A DNA stretch of 23,990 bases from a virus: the IMG/VR virus record IMGVR_UViG_3300046003_007038, positions 1-23,990 of that record, one strand, 5' to 3'. Both the position numbers and the translations under genes were made by a program. Numbering within the stretch: position 1 is the stretch's first letter; each line of letters opens with the position of its first letter. Of the stretch, positions 1 to 7,194 are shown one piece after another. The notes under the pieces were generated by a model. That model was not told where the DNA came from, searched no databases, and worked only from the letters and a program-made list of their open reading frames with translations.

Positions 1-298
1 GGAGAGATTTGATACCAGCATAGGTTGTTTCAGTTACAAGAGCTTGTGCTAGCTCAGGATTGTTGTCACTTTCCAACAAGATATCTGTTGACACTTGACC
101 TACAACATTGTTTAGCCGCGTCAACACTTGCGCCATAGCATCAACATCTGCCCTAGTAACTTGCCCAGCACCAGCCAGTTCTAGGGGAGCAGAACTGGCT
201 GGACTGCGCGCTGAGCGAGGACTCTGTGGAGTTTTTTCTCCGTTCATAATCTGCAAGAGACGGCTCATTGCGTCTTTGTCTTCATTACTAACTGTCAT
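1..298 (-). CDS. Partial phage protein, probably virion-associated (C-terminus beyond the window)
   Basis: An open reading frame runs from an ATG at 298 to the left edge without a stop, giving about 99 residues of an incomplete protein. It starts MTVSNEDKDAMSRLLQIMNG, then has a Ser/Pro/Ala-rich stretch and a helical segment (ADVDAMAQVLTRLNNVVGQV). A clear ribosome binding site, GGAG, sits 8 nt before the ATG, and the start follows the stop of the next gene by one base, so the two are translated together. I recognise no enzyme motif. The first 20 residues resemble the starts of two other proteins in this block (MR-L-NS pattern), which suggests a shared sorting signal; that is inference. Position in a late-promoter block points to a structural or assembly role. 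The gene is real with good confidence; the function is unknown. Confidence 0.75.
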   Translation of the reverse strand, partial: MTVSNEDKDAMSRLLQIMNGEKTPQSPRSARSPASSAPLELAGAGQVTRADVDAMAQVLTRLNNVVGQVSTDILLESDNNPELAQALVTETTYAGIKSL

Positions 299-299
299 A

Positions 300-527
300 C
301 TAGATTCTCCATTGATCACTTGGGTCGTCAAAGCTATAATAGAGTTTATCATCCCGTTTAACTCGTGTCAACACTCCACGGGCTACAAGATTTTTTGCTA
401 CTACTTTTTCTCTATCCGAAAGAGAACTTTTGGCTATTGAGCCTTGATTGCCAGTTATTTTATTGATCAAAAGATTTTCTTCATTGCTGACTGGCGTTCG
501 CCAGGCACCCAGTTCAATAATCTTCAT
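300..527 (-). CDS. Small hypothetical phage protein (75 aa)
   Basis: A 75-residue protein, MKIIELGAWRTPVSNEEN..., overlaps the end of the upstream gene by 14 nt and ends one base before the next start, so it belongs to the same minus-strand operon. The middle (SSLSDREKVVAKNLVARG, then VLTRVKRDDKLYYSF) reads like a helix-turn-helix followed by a beta hairpin, the general look of a winged-helix fold. A winged helix is only a guess from the residue pattern, and no recognition helix can be assigned safely. There is no signal peptide or membrane segment. It may be a small structural or DNA-contacting protein made late in infection. I do not recognise a named family. Confidence 0.75.
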   Translation of the reverse strand: MKIIELGAWRTPVSNEENLLINKITGNQGSIAKSSLSDREKVVAKNLVARGVLTRVKRDDKLYYSFDDPSDQWRI

Positions 528-1512
528 TCTCTAGCACCTCTGGAATATTGCTGCCAGCACCTTGAGATGTTCGTATGATTTGAAGATCTTGTAAGGCAGC
601 TTGCATAGTATCCAAACTGTTGGCTAACCTCTTGGCATTGGCACCTGCAAATTTATAGTCAGGGCTTCCGCTTGTTAAGTCAGCACTCAAATCACGGAAT
701 TGTCGTTGTATTCTCAAACGGAGGCCTTCCAGTGTTACTGTTGCGTCCACATTCAAAATTTTAACTCTCGTTTTGTCCATAGGTTGTTCAGGATCAAATT
801 CCACAACCACGCGCATGCCCAGAGGCAACTTGTCTTCACGAATCCCATCTGAGGCTTCTGGCAATGTGTCTACACCTGCCAAAGTCAGCATCCTGGCTAA
901 ACTGGGCATTTGCGTCATGCCCATAACCTGTTCATTTAGTGGCCCACAATCAGCTCGAGGCACCATTGTCAACTTGTGATCAAGAATAATACCCACAGTG
1001 TTATTGGGACCACGAGGAACACGTACCTCAACAATTTGATCTTTGTAAATTACTTGTTCCATGAATTCTTCCTTGGCGTGATGGAGGATCGTTTGTGCTT
1101 GCGATTTTGTAACGTTTTCTGTTTTTTGATTGGAAACATGATGATACAGTCCTTGCATGGTTTTGGGATCAAGAGTAGGCCAAGTCAATTCCCAATCTTG
1201 ATCGCTCAGCGATCCCACAATACTTAAAATTTGGCGTATTCTTGTACGCTGTCCTAGTTTGGAATCTTTTTCCAAGCTATGTAGTTTGTCTTGTACATCG
1301 TCTAACGTCGTTTTTTTGCTGCCCATGTTTGTGAACTGCAATAGTTGTAAGGCTTGTTTGATATTCTGTTTTTCAACACTAGCGACTAAATTTATCAGTT
1401 GATCAGCTGGAAGGTCATCAACAGCTTGTTTTACCTGTTTGGGGCTGAATCTACTGGCCTTGCTTAATATTCTTACAACGTCAGCAATGCTGTTTTCATG
1501 TAGTGGGGTCAT
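514..1512 (-). CDS. Hypothetical phage protein, probably structural or assembly (332 aa)
   Basis: A long minus-strand frame in the virion-gene block. The N-terminal third is helical (ADVVRILSKASRFSPKQVKQ), the middle has a beta-rich part with VIYKDQIVEVRVPRGPNNTV and PLGMRVVVEFDPEQP, and the C-terminus is helical again (TMQAALQDLQIIRTSQGAG). I see no catalytic motif and no membrane segment. An in-frame GTG lies 9 nt upstream of the chosen ATG (1521); neither has a good ribosome binding site. The start overlaps the stop of the preceding small gene, so translational coupling is likely. It probably shares the transcript that begins at the late promoter 1691-1698. Function unknown. Confidence 0.8.
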   Translation of the reverse strand: MTPLHENSIADVVRILSKASRFSPKQVKQAVDDLPADQLINLVASVEKQNIKQALQLLQFTNMGSKKTTLDDVQDKLHSLEKDSKLGQRTRIRQILSIVGSLSDQDWELTWPTLDPKTMQGLYHHVSNQKTENVTKSQAQTILHHAKEEFMEQVIYKDQIVEVRVPRGPNNTVGIILDHKLTMVPRADCGPLNEQVMGMTQMPSLARMLTLAGVDTLPEASDGIREDKLPLGMRVVVEFDPEQPMDKTRVKILNVDATVTLEGLRLRIQRQFRDLSADLTSGSPDYKFAGANAKRLANSLDTMQAALQDLQIIRTSQGAGSNIPEVLENEDY

Positions 1513-1666
1513 TGCGGTCACTGCTTATAGGAAACATGGGTTTTAAAGGTTTGGAGTTAACATCTAATTTTTCCACAGGAATGTTAAGAGCACGCAATAC
1601 TCCATTTTTCCTTTGAAAAACAGTTTTTGTGGCCTTGTGGGTTTCAAAAAGTTGTTGAGTATTCAT
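1496..1666 (-). CDS. Small hypothetical phage protein (56 aa)
   Basis: A short protein beginning MNTQQLFETHKATKTVFQRK and ending in a Pro/Asp/Thr-rich tail. I chose the ATG at 1666 rather than the upstream in-frame start at 1678, because the predicted late transcript starts near 1685 and GAGAAAC lies at the right distance. It is the first gene after a perfect TATAAATA late promoter, and its stop overlaps the start of the next gene, so it heads an operon that runs to the left edge. No motif is recognisable. It could be a small head or tail component, but there is no direct sign of that. Confidence 0.65.
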   Translation of the reverse strand: MNTQQLFETHKATKTVFQRKNGVLRALNIPVEKLDVNSKPLKPMFPISSDRNDPTT

Positions 1667-1690
1667 CTTGTTTCTCACACAAATATCGTA

Positions 1691-1698
1691 TATTTATA
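1691..1698 (-). promoter_or_regulatory. T4-type late promoter (TATAAATA)
   Basis: The minus strand reads TATAAATA exactly, the consensus of T4 late promoters used by the phage sigma factor gp55. Transcription would start near 1685, about 19 nt before the ATG at 1666. The site lies between the terminator of the gene at 1767-2390 and the operon 1666-1, so the operon has its own late start. Confidence 0.75.
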
Positions 1699-1716
1699 CG
1701 GCGAACATTACAGACG

Positions 1717-1744
1717 ACAAAAGGCGCATTTCTGCGCCTTTTGT
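1717..1744 (-). terminator. Intrinsic terminator after the virion gene at 1767-2390
   Basis: ACAAAAGGCGCA (1717-1728) pairs perfectly with TGCGCCTTTTGT (1733-1744) around a 4-nt loop: a 12-bp stem whose T-rich 3' arm gives termination on the minus strand. It is nearly symmetric and could act both ways, but only the minus-strand gene ending at 1767 needs it. It lies upstream of a fresh late promoter. Confidence 0.8.
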
Positions 1745-1766
1745 ACACTGTCTATACCAATAAGGT

Positions 1767-2390
1767 TTAGAGTTCTTCGCGAACCTTGCCGATAATGTTG
1801 CGGGCGGCGTTGCTGCCGCTAACAACAAAGCTTGTTGCAGAGATAACAGAAGTAGCTGTTGTGATCACACCGTCAATGGCATTCAGGAACTGATAGCCAT
1901 TTGTGTTGCTTTCTACAGTGCTTGTGTCCAACAACCAAGCTGGGTTACGCTCAGTGGCCAGGTTGATGTAGTAACCTGTTTGTGCGCCATTGAAATCGCT
2001 ACCAAAGTCCACAGCATTTACACCACTGGTCAACACTGTTGCACCAGCACCGTCAGAAATAGCAGCAGTGCTCACAGCTACGATCACAGGGTTGGCACGA
2101 GTGGCAAATGTGTTCAACAGCTTTGTGAGGTTAGCTTGCTTTGCACCAGCATCATTGTAGGCAGCGTCACTGGTGTAGGTTTGGCTTGCTCCATTGCCAT
2201 CCACAATGGTGATGGTGCGGCTGGCGCTCAAAGAGGTCCAGTTACGAGCCTTCAGTGCTTGAGCCAAAGGAGCTGTGACATTGGTGGGAAAGCAGGGGAT
2301 CACAGTTACCAGTTGGAAGAAATTTAGATTGCCGGTGAGGAACTCGCCACCGCGAGAACCGCCGTTTACGTTGGTTTGACCATAGGCCAT
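1767..2390 (-). CDS. Phage virion structural protein (207 aa)
   Basis: A 207-residue protein starting MAYGQTNVNGGSRGGEFLTG. It is rich in Ala, Thr, Ser, Gly, Val and Asn with few charged residues, the composition of capsid-decorating, tail or fibre beta proteins. Only one to two Cys are present, and there is no signal peptide. A strong ribosome binding site (AAGGAG) lies 8 nt before the ATG. A late promoter (AATAAATA) sits just upstream and a strong terminator just downstream, so it forms a single-gene late unit, which is typical of abundant virion proteins. I infer a structural role from composition and transcription signals; the exact place in the virion is not known. Confidence 0.8.
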   Translation of the reverse strand: MAYGQTNVNGGSRGGEFLTGNLNFFQLVTVIPCFPTNVTAPLAQALKARNWTSLSASRTITIVDGNGASQTYTSDAAYNDAGAKQANLTKLLNTFATRANPVIVAVSTAAISDGAGATVLTSGVNAVDFGSDFNGAQTGYYINLATERNPAWLLDTSTVESNTNGYQFLNAIDGVITTATSVISATSFVVSGSNAARNIIGKVREEL

Positions 2391-2425
2391 AGTTTTGTCT
2401 CCTTAAGAGTGCATTATTGCAAGGG

Positions 2426-2433
2426 TATTTATT
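2426..2433 (-). promoter_or_regulatory. T4-type late promoter (AATAAATA)
   Basis: The minus strand reads AATAAATA, one base from the T4 late consensus. The predicted start near 2420 leaves about 30 nt to the ATG at 2390, with AAGGAG between. The stop codon of the upstream 58-residue gene (TAA, 2429-2431) lies inside this element. Confidence 0.6.
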
Positions 2434-2605
2434 GTTTACGACTTTTTTTGCGCTTTTTTGGCTTGTTTGGCACATATCCAAACAAACTGGGGCGTCTCAT
2501 TACAATACCAAAAGGATTGGTTACTGATGCGATAGAGCCAGCTGAGCTACTCCCGCCTGTGGCCATTTCAGTTAATGGTTTGAGCAATAATTCACTTATT
2601 TTCAT
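2429..2605 (-). CDS. Small basic phage protein (58 aa)
   Basis: A short gene beginning MKISELLLKPLTEMATGG, with a Gly/Ser/Ala middle and a strongly basic tail (PNKPKKRKKSRKQ). The ATG overlaps the stop of the upstream gene as ATGA (2602-2605), and GGAGGGATC stands before it as a ribosome binding site, so the gene is very likely real. The basic tail could bind nucleic acid or an acidic head-core protein, but this is inference from charge only. The stop codon lies within the late promoter of the next gene. No family recognised. Confidence 0.75.
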   Translation of the reverse strand: MKISELLLKPLTEMATGGSSSAGSIASVTNPFGIVMRRPSLFGYVPNKPKKRKKSRKQ

Positions 2606-3348
2606 TTGATCCCTCCTGCCAGTGCCTTTCCAAGGTAGTATGCGCCTATACCAATGCCTGCTGTTATGGCAAGCTGTTTCAACAAGCTGAGTTTTTTCTT
2701 TTCTGGGCCTTGACCCACTTGCGGAGCAACGCAGCCTGCGCCAGTTTCGGGATCACAAACATCTTTCAATTCCCAATTATGAGAGTGTGCTAGATTGTCC
2801 AATTCATGGACTATGTCCCCACGAGCTGCTCTAGATCGTAATGCTTGGAGCAATCGGGTAACGCACAGTTTTTTGCCATCCAAGTCAATATGGAGGGAAT
2901 TCCAGTCAGCAACAATACGTCTAATACTGCGATAGTTTTGGGTCTTGATGCGCAATGAAGTTTCAATTTGATACAGAATCTGAGATGCTTGTTTTTGATC
3001 AAAATTTGTGTTTTGTATATTCTTCAAGAAGCGTTTGACAAGACGTTCGTCCATTGAAGGTGGTTCCTTGTTCAATACAAAATACAACAAGTCATATAAA
3101 TCAGGGGCACCAGGATGCCAAGTGCGAAAGTTACTATAGCGTAATGTTTTGTTAGCATATTGCTGTGCAAACTTTTGTGTGCTTGACTCTACACGCAGGA
3201 GTTGTAGGCTTACAAGATACAGAAACACAAGGTTTTCTGCATTGTCCTGATTCAAGGTTGACAAAGAACTGAAAAATGGAAGTAATCTGCTTTCAGCCAC
3301 AATGCTTTCTGGTTCAGAGAAGCGAGTAATAGGAGATGCTAATCTCAT
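2602..3348 (-). CDS. Hypothetical phage protein with C-terminal hydrophobic segment (248 aa)
   Basis: A mostly helical protein with many charged and aromatic residues (FRTWHPGAPDLYDLLYFVLN) and a C-terminal hydrophobic stretch, LLKQLAITAGIGIGAYYLG, that could be one membrane-spanning or membrane-inserting helix rich in Gly. Two Cys pairs occur near DVCDPETGAGCV. The start overlaps the stop of the gene before it (ATGA at 3345-3348), and the stop overlaps the following start, so it is embedded in a translationally coupled series. A late tail, injection or membrane-acting virion protein would fit the C-terminal helix; this is inference. No family recognised. Confidence 0.8.
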   Translation of the reverse strand: MRLASPITRFSEPESIVAESRLLPFFSSLSTLNQDNAENLVFLYLVSLQLLRVESSTQKFAQQYANKTLRYSNFRTWHPGAPDLYDLLYFVLNKEPPSMDERLVKRFLKNIQNTNFDQKQASQILYQIETSLRIKTQNYRSIRRIVADWNSLHIDLDGKKLCVTRLLQALRSRAARGDIVHELDNLAHSHNWELKDVCDPETGAGCVAPQVGQGPEKKKLSLLKQLAITAGIGIGAYYLGKALAGGIK

Positions 3349-4178
3349 TTGTATTTGGGTACTTTTGTTGTCGTCACTTGAGCAACGTCTGGCGACTGCT
3401 TGGGTTGCCTTTTGGCTCTTGTAGCCGATTTTGCAACTGGGGCCGCTGTAGGCTTTAATGTAGATGGTTGGGTCGCAGCTGGCATACTTTGGCCATATCC
3501 CGGAAGTTGCATTGATTGAACCTTGTCGCCTGCAATATTCAAGCGATAAGGCCGTTCTTTTGGCTTCGGGCTAAGAGCTTGTGCCAGTTTTGTATCCCGC
3601 TGGAATCCTTGTGGTTTTTGTTGTACCCAGTCCGCTGCGGCCCAAGGTTTGCTGGAAGCCGCTCCTGCTGAGGCGGCTGTTGGACTTGTTGAATTGGTGG
3701 ATGTTCCAGCCTGTGAGAATGCTTTTTGCAAGATATCAGGACCAATTGCTCCACGGGTTAACCACGCATATTTGGGATCTTTTTTCAATTGTTCAATTTT
3801 GTCTTGTAAACGGGCTCGCTCATCATTTGCAAATTTAGCAAAATCCAGCTTTGGTGGCTCACCAAGCTGTGTAGGAGCAGGCGTAGGAGCTGTCGCACCC
3901 TGCTTTGGGGGCTCAGAAGGTGCAACAGGATCTACGGATGATCTAGTGAACTCATTAGGGTTGTCTTTGCGAAAGCGGGCTTGTATTTCTGGAGTGATCC
4001 CATTTTTGGCTAACTCTTGACGCAATAGTTCTAATTGAGATTGTACTCTGGCAGACAGCTGACCAGTTCCTGAACCGCTTGGTGCAGCAGCAGTAGATTG
4101 TGTGGTGCGCGGCCTCGGCGGTAGGCCGCGCTCTGTAGGAGTTGGCCCAAATTTTGGGAAGTTAGGGGGTGACGCCAT
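3345..4178 (-). CDS. Pro/Ala/Thr-rich low-complexity phage protein (277 aa)
   Basis: The sequence is dominated by Pro, Ala, Ser, Thr, Lys and Gln and is probably largely disordered, with short helical islands (LSARVQSQLELLRQELAKNG and DERARLQDKIEQLKKDPKYA). The C-terminal 60 residues are basic (KSATRAKRQPKQSPD). No cysteine motif, membrane segment or enzyme signature is visible. It sits 2 nt after the LysM gene and overlaps the next gene by 4 nt, within the virion block. A packaged internal protein or a head-core scaffold-like protein would suit the composition, but that is not demonstrated. Confidence 0.75.
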   Translation of the reverse strand: MASPPNFPKFGPTPTERGLPPRPRTTQSTAAAPSGSGTGQLSARVQSQLELLRQELAKNGITPEIQARFRKDNPNEFTRSSVDPVAPSEPPKQGATAPTPAPTQLGEPPKLDFAKFANDERARLQDKIEQLKKDPKYAWLTRGAIGPDILQKAFSQAGTSTNSTSPTAASAGAASSKPWAAADWVQQKPQGFQRDTKLAQALSPKPKERPYRLNIAGDKVQSMQLPGYGQSMPAATQPSTLKPTAAPVAKSATRAKRQPKQSPDVAQVTTTKVPKYK

Positions 4179-4180
4179 TG

Positions 4181-5587
4181 TTAAAATCCTTGTCTGTTTG
4201 TAAAGCGACCGCTGCGTAGTCCCGCTTGAGTGTCTGATCTAGAGCCAACACCCTGATCGTAAGTTCTACTGCCGGTTTCAGAAGGGATATTGATTGTTTC
4301 TCCGGTCCTGAGTTGATCAGGATTTGTTATTTGAGGATTAGCAGCAAGCAATTCGCGCACACTGAGATTATTCTTTTGTGCGAGGGTGCTTAGATTATCG
4401 CCTCTTTGCACAGTGTATTCTTGGGATGGTATAGAGATGGTTGGATCATAGTCACCTGCCTCACCAGATGCCGATGATATGTCTACTGGGCTAGCGTCAT
4501 CATCGTCTTGAGTGCCGGTCCCTGTCCCTATTTCAGGATCGTCACGGTCCACCGGCCGCACTCTTAAAGGTCGAGAATCAGGTTCCACCACCGGGACTGG
4601 TTCATCATATCCTACTTCACCTGGGAAAGAGTTGGTTCTATTTCTGCTGGTTGCTGCGTAATCTCCTGCTTCACCAGAAGGGATACCTGTACCTGTTTTG
4701 TCAGATGCGTAATCTCCTGCTTCACCAGAAGGGATACCTGTACCTGTTTTGTCAGATGCGTAATCTCCTGCTTCACCAGAGGGGATACCTGTACCAATTG
4801 GTTCACTTTGCCCGCTTAACCATGAATCTAATGTATTGGATATTGCGTCTGAATAACGGATTGCGCCGCCTATTGCTGCCCCTATAGCAGTAAATGTAAT
4901 GTTTTTTGCAACAGCTGATTTAAAGCTGGCGCCGTTCAGCATATCCGTAACGGTCTTTGTTAAAATAAGAGCTGCTGGAGCCGCCCACCAATATCCTGAT
5001 GCCAAAATAGGAATTGACACACCCATCAGCCCCACAACTGCATTAGCTGTTTTTGGATGGTTTTTAACAATTTTGCTCAATTTTTGGAATATTGCACCCA
5101 GTTTTTTGTATTTGCCTTTGGGATCAGCCTTGCTCAAGGATTGCTGAAGTTTATCTTCCCGATTAGCTACCCACACTTCAGGATTAGACACTAAAGGATC
5201 ACTGCTTTGGGTTTTTTTCAAGATTGTTGCAGCGGCACCTTTGAGTGTCCGCAAGGCACTATCTTTGTCTAAGTCTTGTGTTGCTGGTTCATCGCGTAGG
5301 TTTGCGTGTGCAGCAATTAAGTCCTGTATGTTGGGATATTTCTTAGCCAACGCCAAGAGTTCTTCGTCAGTGTAGCCTTGTGCGTCAGCTTCTTGCACCC
5401 GCCCTTTGTAGCTCTCAAATACTGCATGAAAAGCAGGAATCAATTTCTCTTGAACCTGTCGCTCAGTTTCCAAGATCACTTGCTCTTCCTGCAATGCAAC
5501 ACTTTCATATAAGCGTGTTGCCTTGGGATTTGCGATGCTGTTTAAAAGTTGACGCATTAGCTCTGCATCAGAAACATGATTTTTCAT
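4181..5587 (-). CDS. LysM-domain phage protein with hydrophobic core and SGEAGDY repeats (468 aa)
   Basis: Domains in order: a charged helical N-terminal part (residues 1-170); a hydrophobic Gly/Ala-rich region near 180-245 (VVGLMGVSIPILASGYWWAA and FTAIGAAIGGAIRYS) that could be two or more membrane helices; a disordered acidic region with three tandem copies of GTGIPSGEAGDYASDKT-like units and a fourth SGEAGDY farther on; and a LysM domain close to the C-terminus (YTVQRGDNLSTLAQKNNLSV through INIPS). LysM domains bind N-acetylglucosamine in peptidoglycan, so the protein probably contacts the cell wall during entry or assembly of the tail. No catalytic peptidoglycan hydrolase domain is visible. 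The start MKNHVSDAELMRQLLNSIAN resembles the neighbour's start, and the two genes overlap by 4 nt. Confidence 0.8.
   Translation of the reverse strand: MKNHVSDAELMRQLLNSIANPKATRLYESVALQEEQVILETERQVQEKLIPAFHAVFESYKGRVQEADAQGYTDEELLALAKKYPNIQDLIAAHANLRDEPATQDLDKDSALRTLKGAAATILKKTQSSDPLVSNPEVWVANREDKLQQSLSKADPKGKYKKLGAIFQKLSKIVKNHPKTANAVVGLMGVSIPILASGYWWAAPAALILTKTVTDMLNGASFKSAVAKNITFTAIGAAIGGAIRYSDAISNTLDSWLSGQSEPIGTGIPSGEAGDYASDKTGTGIPSGEAGDYASDKTGTGIPSGEAGDYAATSRNRTNSFPGEVGYDEPVPVVEPDSRPLRVRPVDRDDPEIGTGTGTQDDDDASPVDISSASGEAGDYDPTISIPSQEYTVQRGDNLSTLAQKNNLSVRELLAANPQITNPDQLRTGETINIPSETGSRTYDQGVGSRSDTQAGLRSGRFTNRQGF
4656..4795 (-). repeat. 51-bp tandem repeat within the LysM gene (about 2.7 copies)
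   Basis: Units begin at 4656, 4707 and 4758, exactly 51 bp apart; the first two are full and the third is cut short with one base change (accagaa to accagag). In frame, each codes for 17 residues containing GTGIPSGEAGDY. The near identity at DNA level means recent expansion or homogenisation by slippage or recombination. Confidence 0.9.
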
Positions 5588-6525
5588 GGTGTTGGCGCCC
5601 CTCCACGTAAGTTTGCTATAATAAATCGTATCATATCATCTGAAAATCCTTGCGTGCGCAAGTCTGTTATCAGGTCAGTAAGGTCTTTTACAGGATTAGT
5701 GGGCAGCGGCGGAGGAGGTGGGGGTGGCTGTTTGCGACCGCCTCTTGCGAGGTTTGTATCATTAGCAATAACTATTTCCAACACCAAATCAGCCAGTTTC
5801 CCTATAAGGGCTTGTTTTTCCAAAACCGTGAGATTCCGGGTATTTGTGACTCGGAAGGGTTGTGGTAGAGGATGAACTGGCGCGGGTCTGATCCTAGCAT
5901 AATCTCGAGCAAACGCAATCATACCCGCGTTAACTGTCTGGATAGGTATTTGCTTTGCTGCGCTAGAGCCTCCAAGCGGCACAGCGGCAATTGTCTGGCC
6001 CAATTTTGCTAAGGAGAACTGACTTAGTCTAGGTAATGTAATTCTCAAGCTTTGCATTATTTGTAATGCCTCAGCTTCTTGTTGCTGTGTGCCTTTGGCC
6101 AACAAATTAGTGTGCAGCTTGTTTGCAGCTTTTTGCTGTATTTGTCCCAAACCCAAGAAGATTTTCTTGAGATCATCATCATTCAAGATTTTGCTCAAAT
6201 CGTTATTGGTTACTTGGGCAACAACTTGATTCACATACTGATCACCAATTTTGGTAGTGCTTTCTTTCCCGCCAAAACGAACTTGTTGATACCATTTCAT
6301 GAAATCTGCTGCTGAAACATTTTCCAACCCTGCTTGTCGCCATGCTAAATTCAATTGGTTGGCGTAATTACCGGCTGTGAGTTGGGCTGCTGCGGCTGGG
6401 TTACTAAAACTCTTTGCCCATAATGCTATTTCACGCCCAAGTCCCATAGGGGCACCAAAAGCCTCATCAAGCTGTGGCTTTGCTACACTGTTTATGAGCT
6501 TTCTCATATCCTCGGCATTACTCAT
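5584..6525 (-). CDS. Hypothetical phage protein with polyproline stretch (313 aa)
   Basis: Starts MSNAEDMRKLINSVAKPQLD, a pattern shared with the next gene. The body is helical and Gln/Ala-rich (QEAEALQIMQSLRITLPRLS), followed near residue 265 by a run of seven prolines and a helical C-terminus (TDLITDLRTQGFSDDMIRFI). No enzyme motif, Cys pattern or signal peptide is visible. It overlaps the upstream gene by 8 nt and the downstream LysM gene by 4 nt, so it is part of the same late operon that starts near 6790. A head or tail assembly role is the most likely reading from context, not from homology. Confidence 0.8.
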   Translation of the reverse strand: MSNAEDMRKLINSVAKPQLDEAFGAPMGLGREIALWAKSFSNPAAAAQLTAGNYANQLNLAWRQAGLENVSAADFMKWYQQVRFGGKESTTKIGDQYVNQVVAQVTNNDLSKILNDDDLKKIFLGLGQIQQKAANKLHTNLLAKGTQQQEAEALQIMQSLRITLPRLSQFSLAKLGQTIAAVPLGGSSAAKQIPIQTVNAGMIAFARDYARIRPAPVHPLPQPFRVTNTRNLTVLEKQALIGKLADLVLEIVIANDTNLARGGRKQPPPPPPPLPTNPVKDLTDLITDLRTQGFSDDMIRFIIANLRGGAPTP

Positions 6526-6772
6526 GACCTTTTCCTTTTTTAACAGTGTTAAGCTTACGCATAAATTTGGTTGATTCTTTACATAAGATGCTCTTTACTA
6601 ACCGTTTGGTTAAATCTTCAGCTACTTCTGCGTCATAGCTGGCATGGAGTTGCTCAATAAGGTGAATAGCACTGCTGATTACATGAGCAGCTCTACTTTC
6701 AATAACTGAGTGTTTGTTTTTAACTGGAACGAGCGAATCCAATTCCTCAATAATAGATTTCTGTTTGTTCAA
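6518..6772 (-). CDS. Small conserved-looking phage protein (84 aa, TTG start)
   Basis: The protein reads (M)NKQKSIIEELDSLVPVKNKH... with helices around SRAAHVISSAIHLIEQL and AEDLTKRLVKSIL and a basic end. The start is TTG at 6772, because no in-frame ATG exists near it; an AGG lies very close in front, so initiation is probably weak. It is the first gene after the minus-strand half of the late-promoter palindrome at 6794-6820 and overlaps the next gene by 8 nt. From memory the pattern resembles small hypothetical proteins of T4-like aquatic phages, but I cannot name one. Function unknown. Confidence 0.75.
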   Translation of the reverse strand: MNKQKSIIEELDSLVPVKNKHSVIESRAAHVISSAIHLIEQLHASYDAEVAEDLTKRLVKSILCKESTKFMRKLNTVKKGKGHE

Positions 6773-6793
6773 AGCCTGTCAACCCAATTTTTG

Positions 6794-6820
6794 AATATTT
6801 ATGCTCCCTCCATAAATATT
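6794..6820. promoter_or_regulatory. Palindrome of two back-to-back late promoters
   Basis: AATATTTATG (6794-6803) and CATAAATATT (6811-6820) form a perfect 10-bp inverted repeat around 7 bp. Each arm holds CATAAATA, a one-base variant of the T4 late promoter: one fires on the minus strand into 6772, the other on the plus strand into 6847. The -10 elements would be occupied from both sides, so only one direction may be open at a time. Confidence 0.65.
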
Positions 6821-6846
6821 TTTGACACTGTTTTTGGGCTCACATT

Positions 6847-7194
6847 ATGACACAAATTTTAACAGAACAAATGAGAAGCTTGGCTAAAAGATTACATGAA
6901 CTGGATAGTTCACCGGGCGCTGCAATGGTTCCTGGTAGTAAGGAAACGGTGCCTATAGAGCCAACGCAAGGGAGCGTTATGCCCAAGCAATTGGCTGACA
7001 TTCTTGGTATGCAGGACATAAACTTATTCACCCGTGCCTGGAATAAATTACGTCAGGGCAGAGAACATCAGCTCACACGTCAAGAGATGGCAGAACTTAG
7101 CATTGCATTCATGAAATTGGTGCTGGCTGATCCCAATGATACAACCAAAGCCATGAGCTTGTTGCGCCGGATCAGCGCCAAAAATCCAGAGTAA
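6847..7194 (+). CDS. Small hypothetical phage protein (115 aa)
   Basis: A plus-strand gene alone among minus-strand genes. It begins MTQILTEQMRSLAKRLHELD and is helical in the second half (LTRQEMAELSIAFMKLVLAD, AMSLLRRISAKNPE). The late promoter CATAAATA at 6811-6818 would start the message about 22 nt before the ATG. The stop codon (7192-7194) directly abuts the stop of the convergent helicase fragment at 7195, and there is no terminator between them, so transcripts from both sides would run into antisense. No family is recognised; the DP-helical pattern gives no function. Confidence 0.75.
   Translation: MTQILTEQMRSLAKRLHELDSSPGAAMVPGSKETVPIEPTQGSVMPKQLADILGMQDINLFTRAWNKLRQGREHQLTRQEMAELSIAFMKLVLADPNDTTKAMSLLRRISAKNPE

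Noticed and set aside
2520-2570. tRNA-like stretch on the minus strand (GTAGCTCAGCTGG resembles a D-arm)
   Set aside because: No T-arm sequence, no matching acceptor stem, and the segment is coding for the Ser/Ala part of the 58-residue protein.
4656-4795. CRISPR-like direct repeats
   Set aside because: The units are contiguous, in frame and encode a peptide repeat; there are no spacers.
4651-4887. Open frames on both other strands or frames over the repeat (LLLHQKGYLYLFCQ type)
   Set aside because: They are shadows created by the 51-bp repeat within the LysM gene; no ribosome site or promoter.
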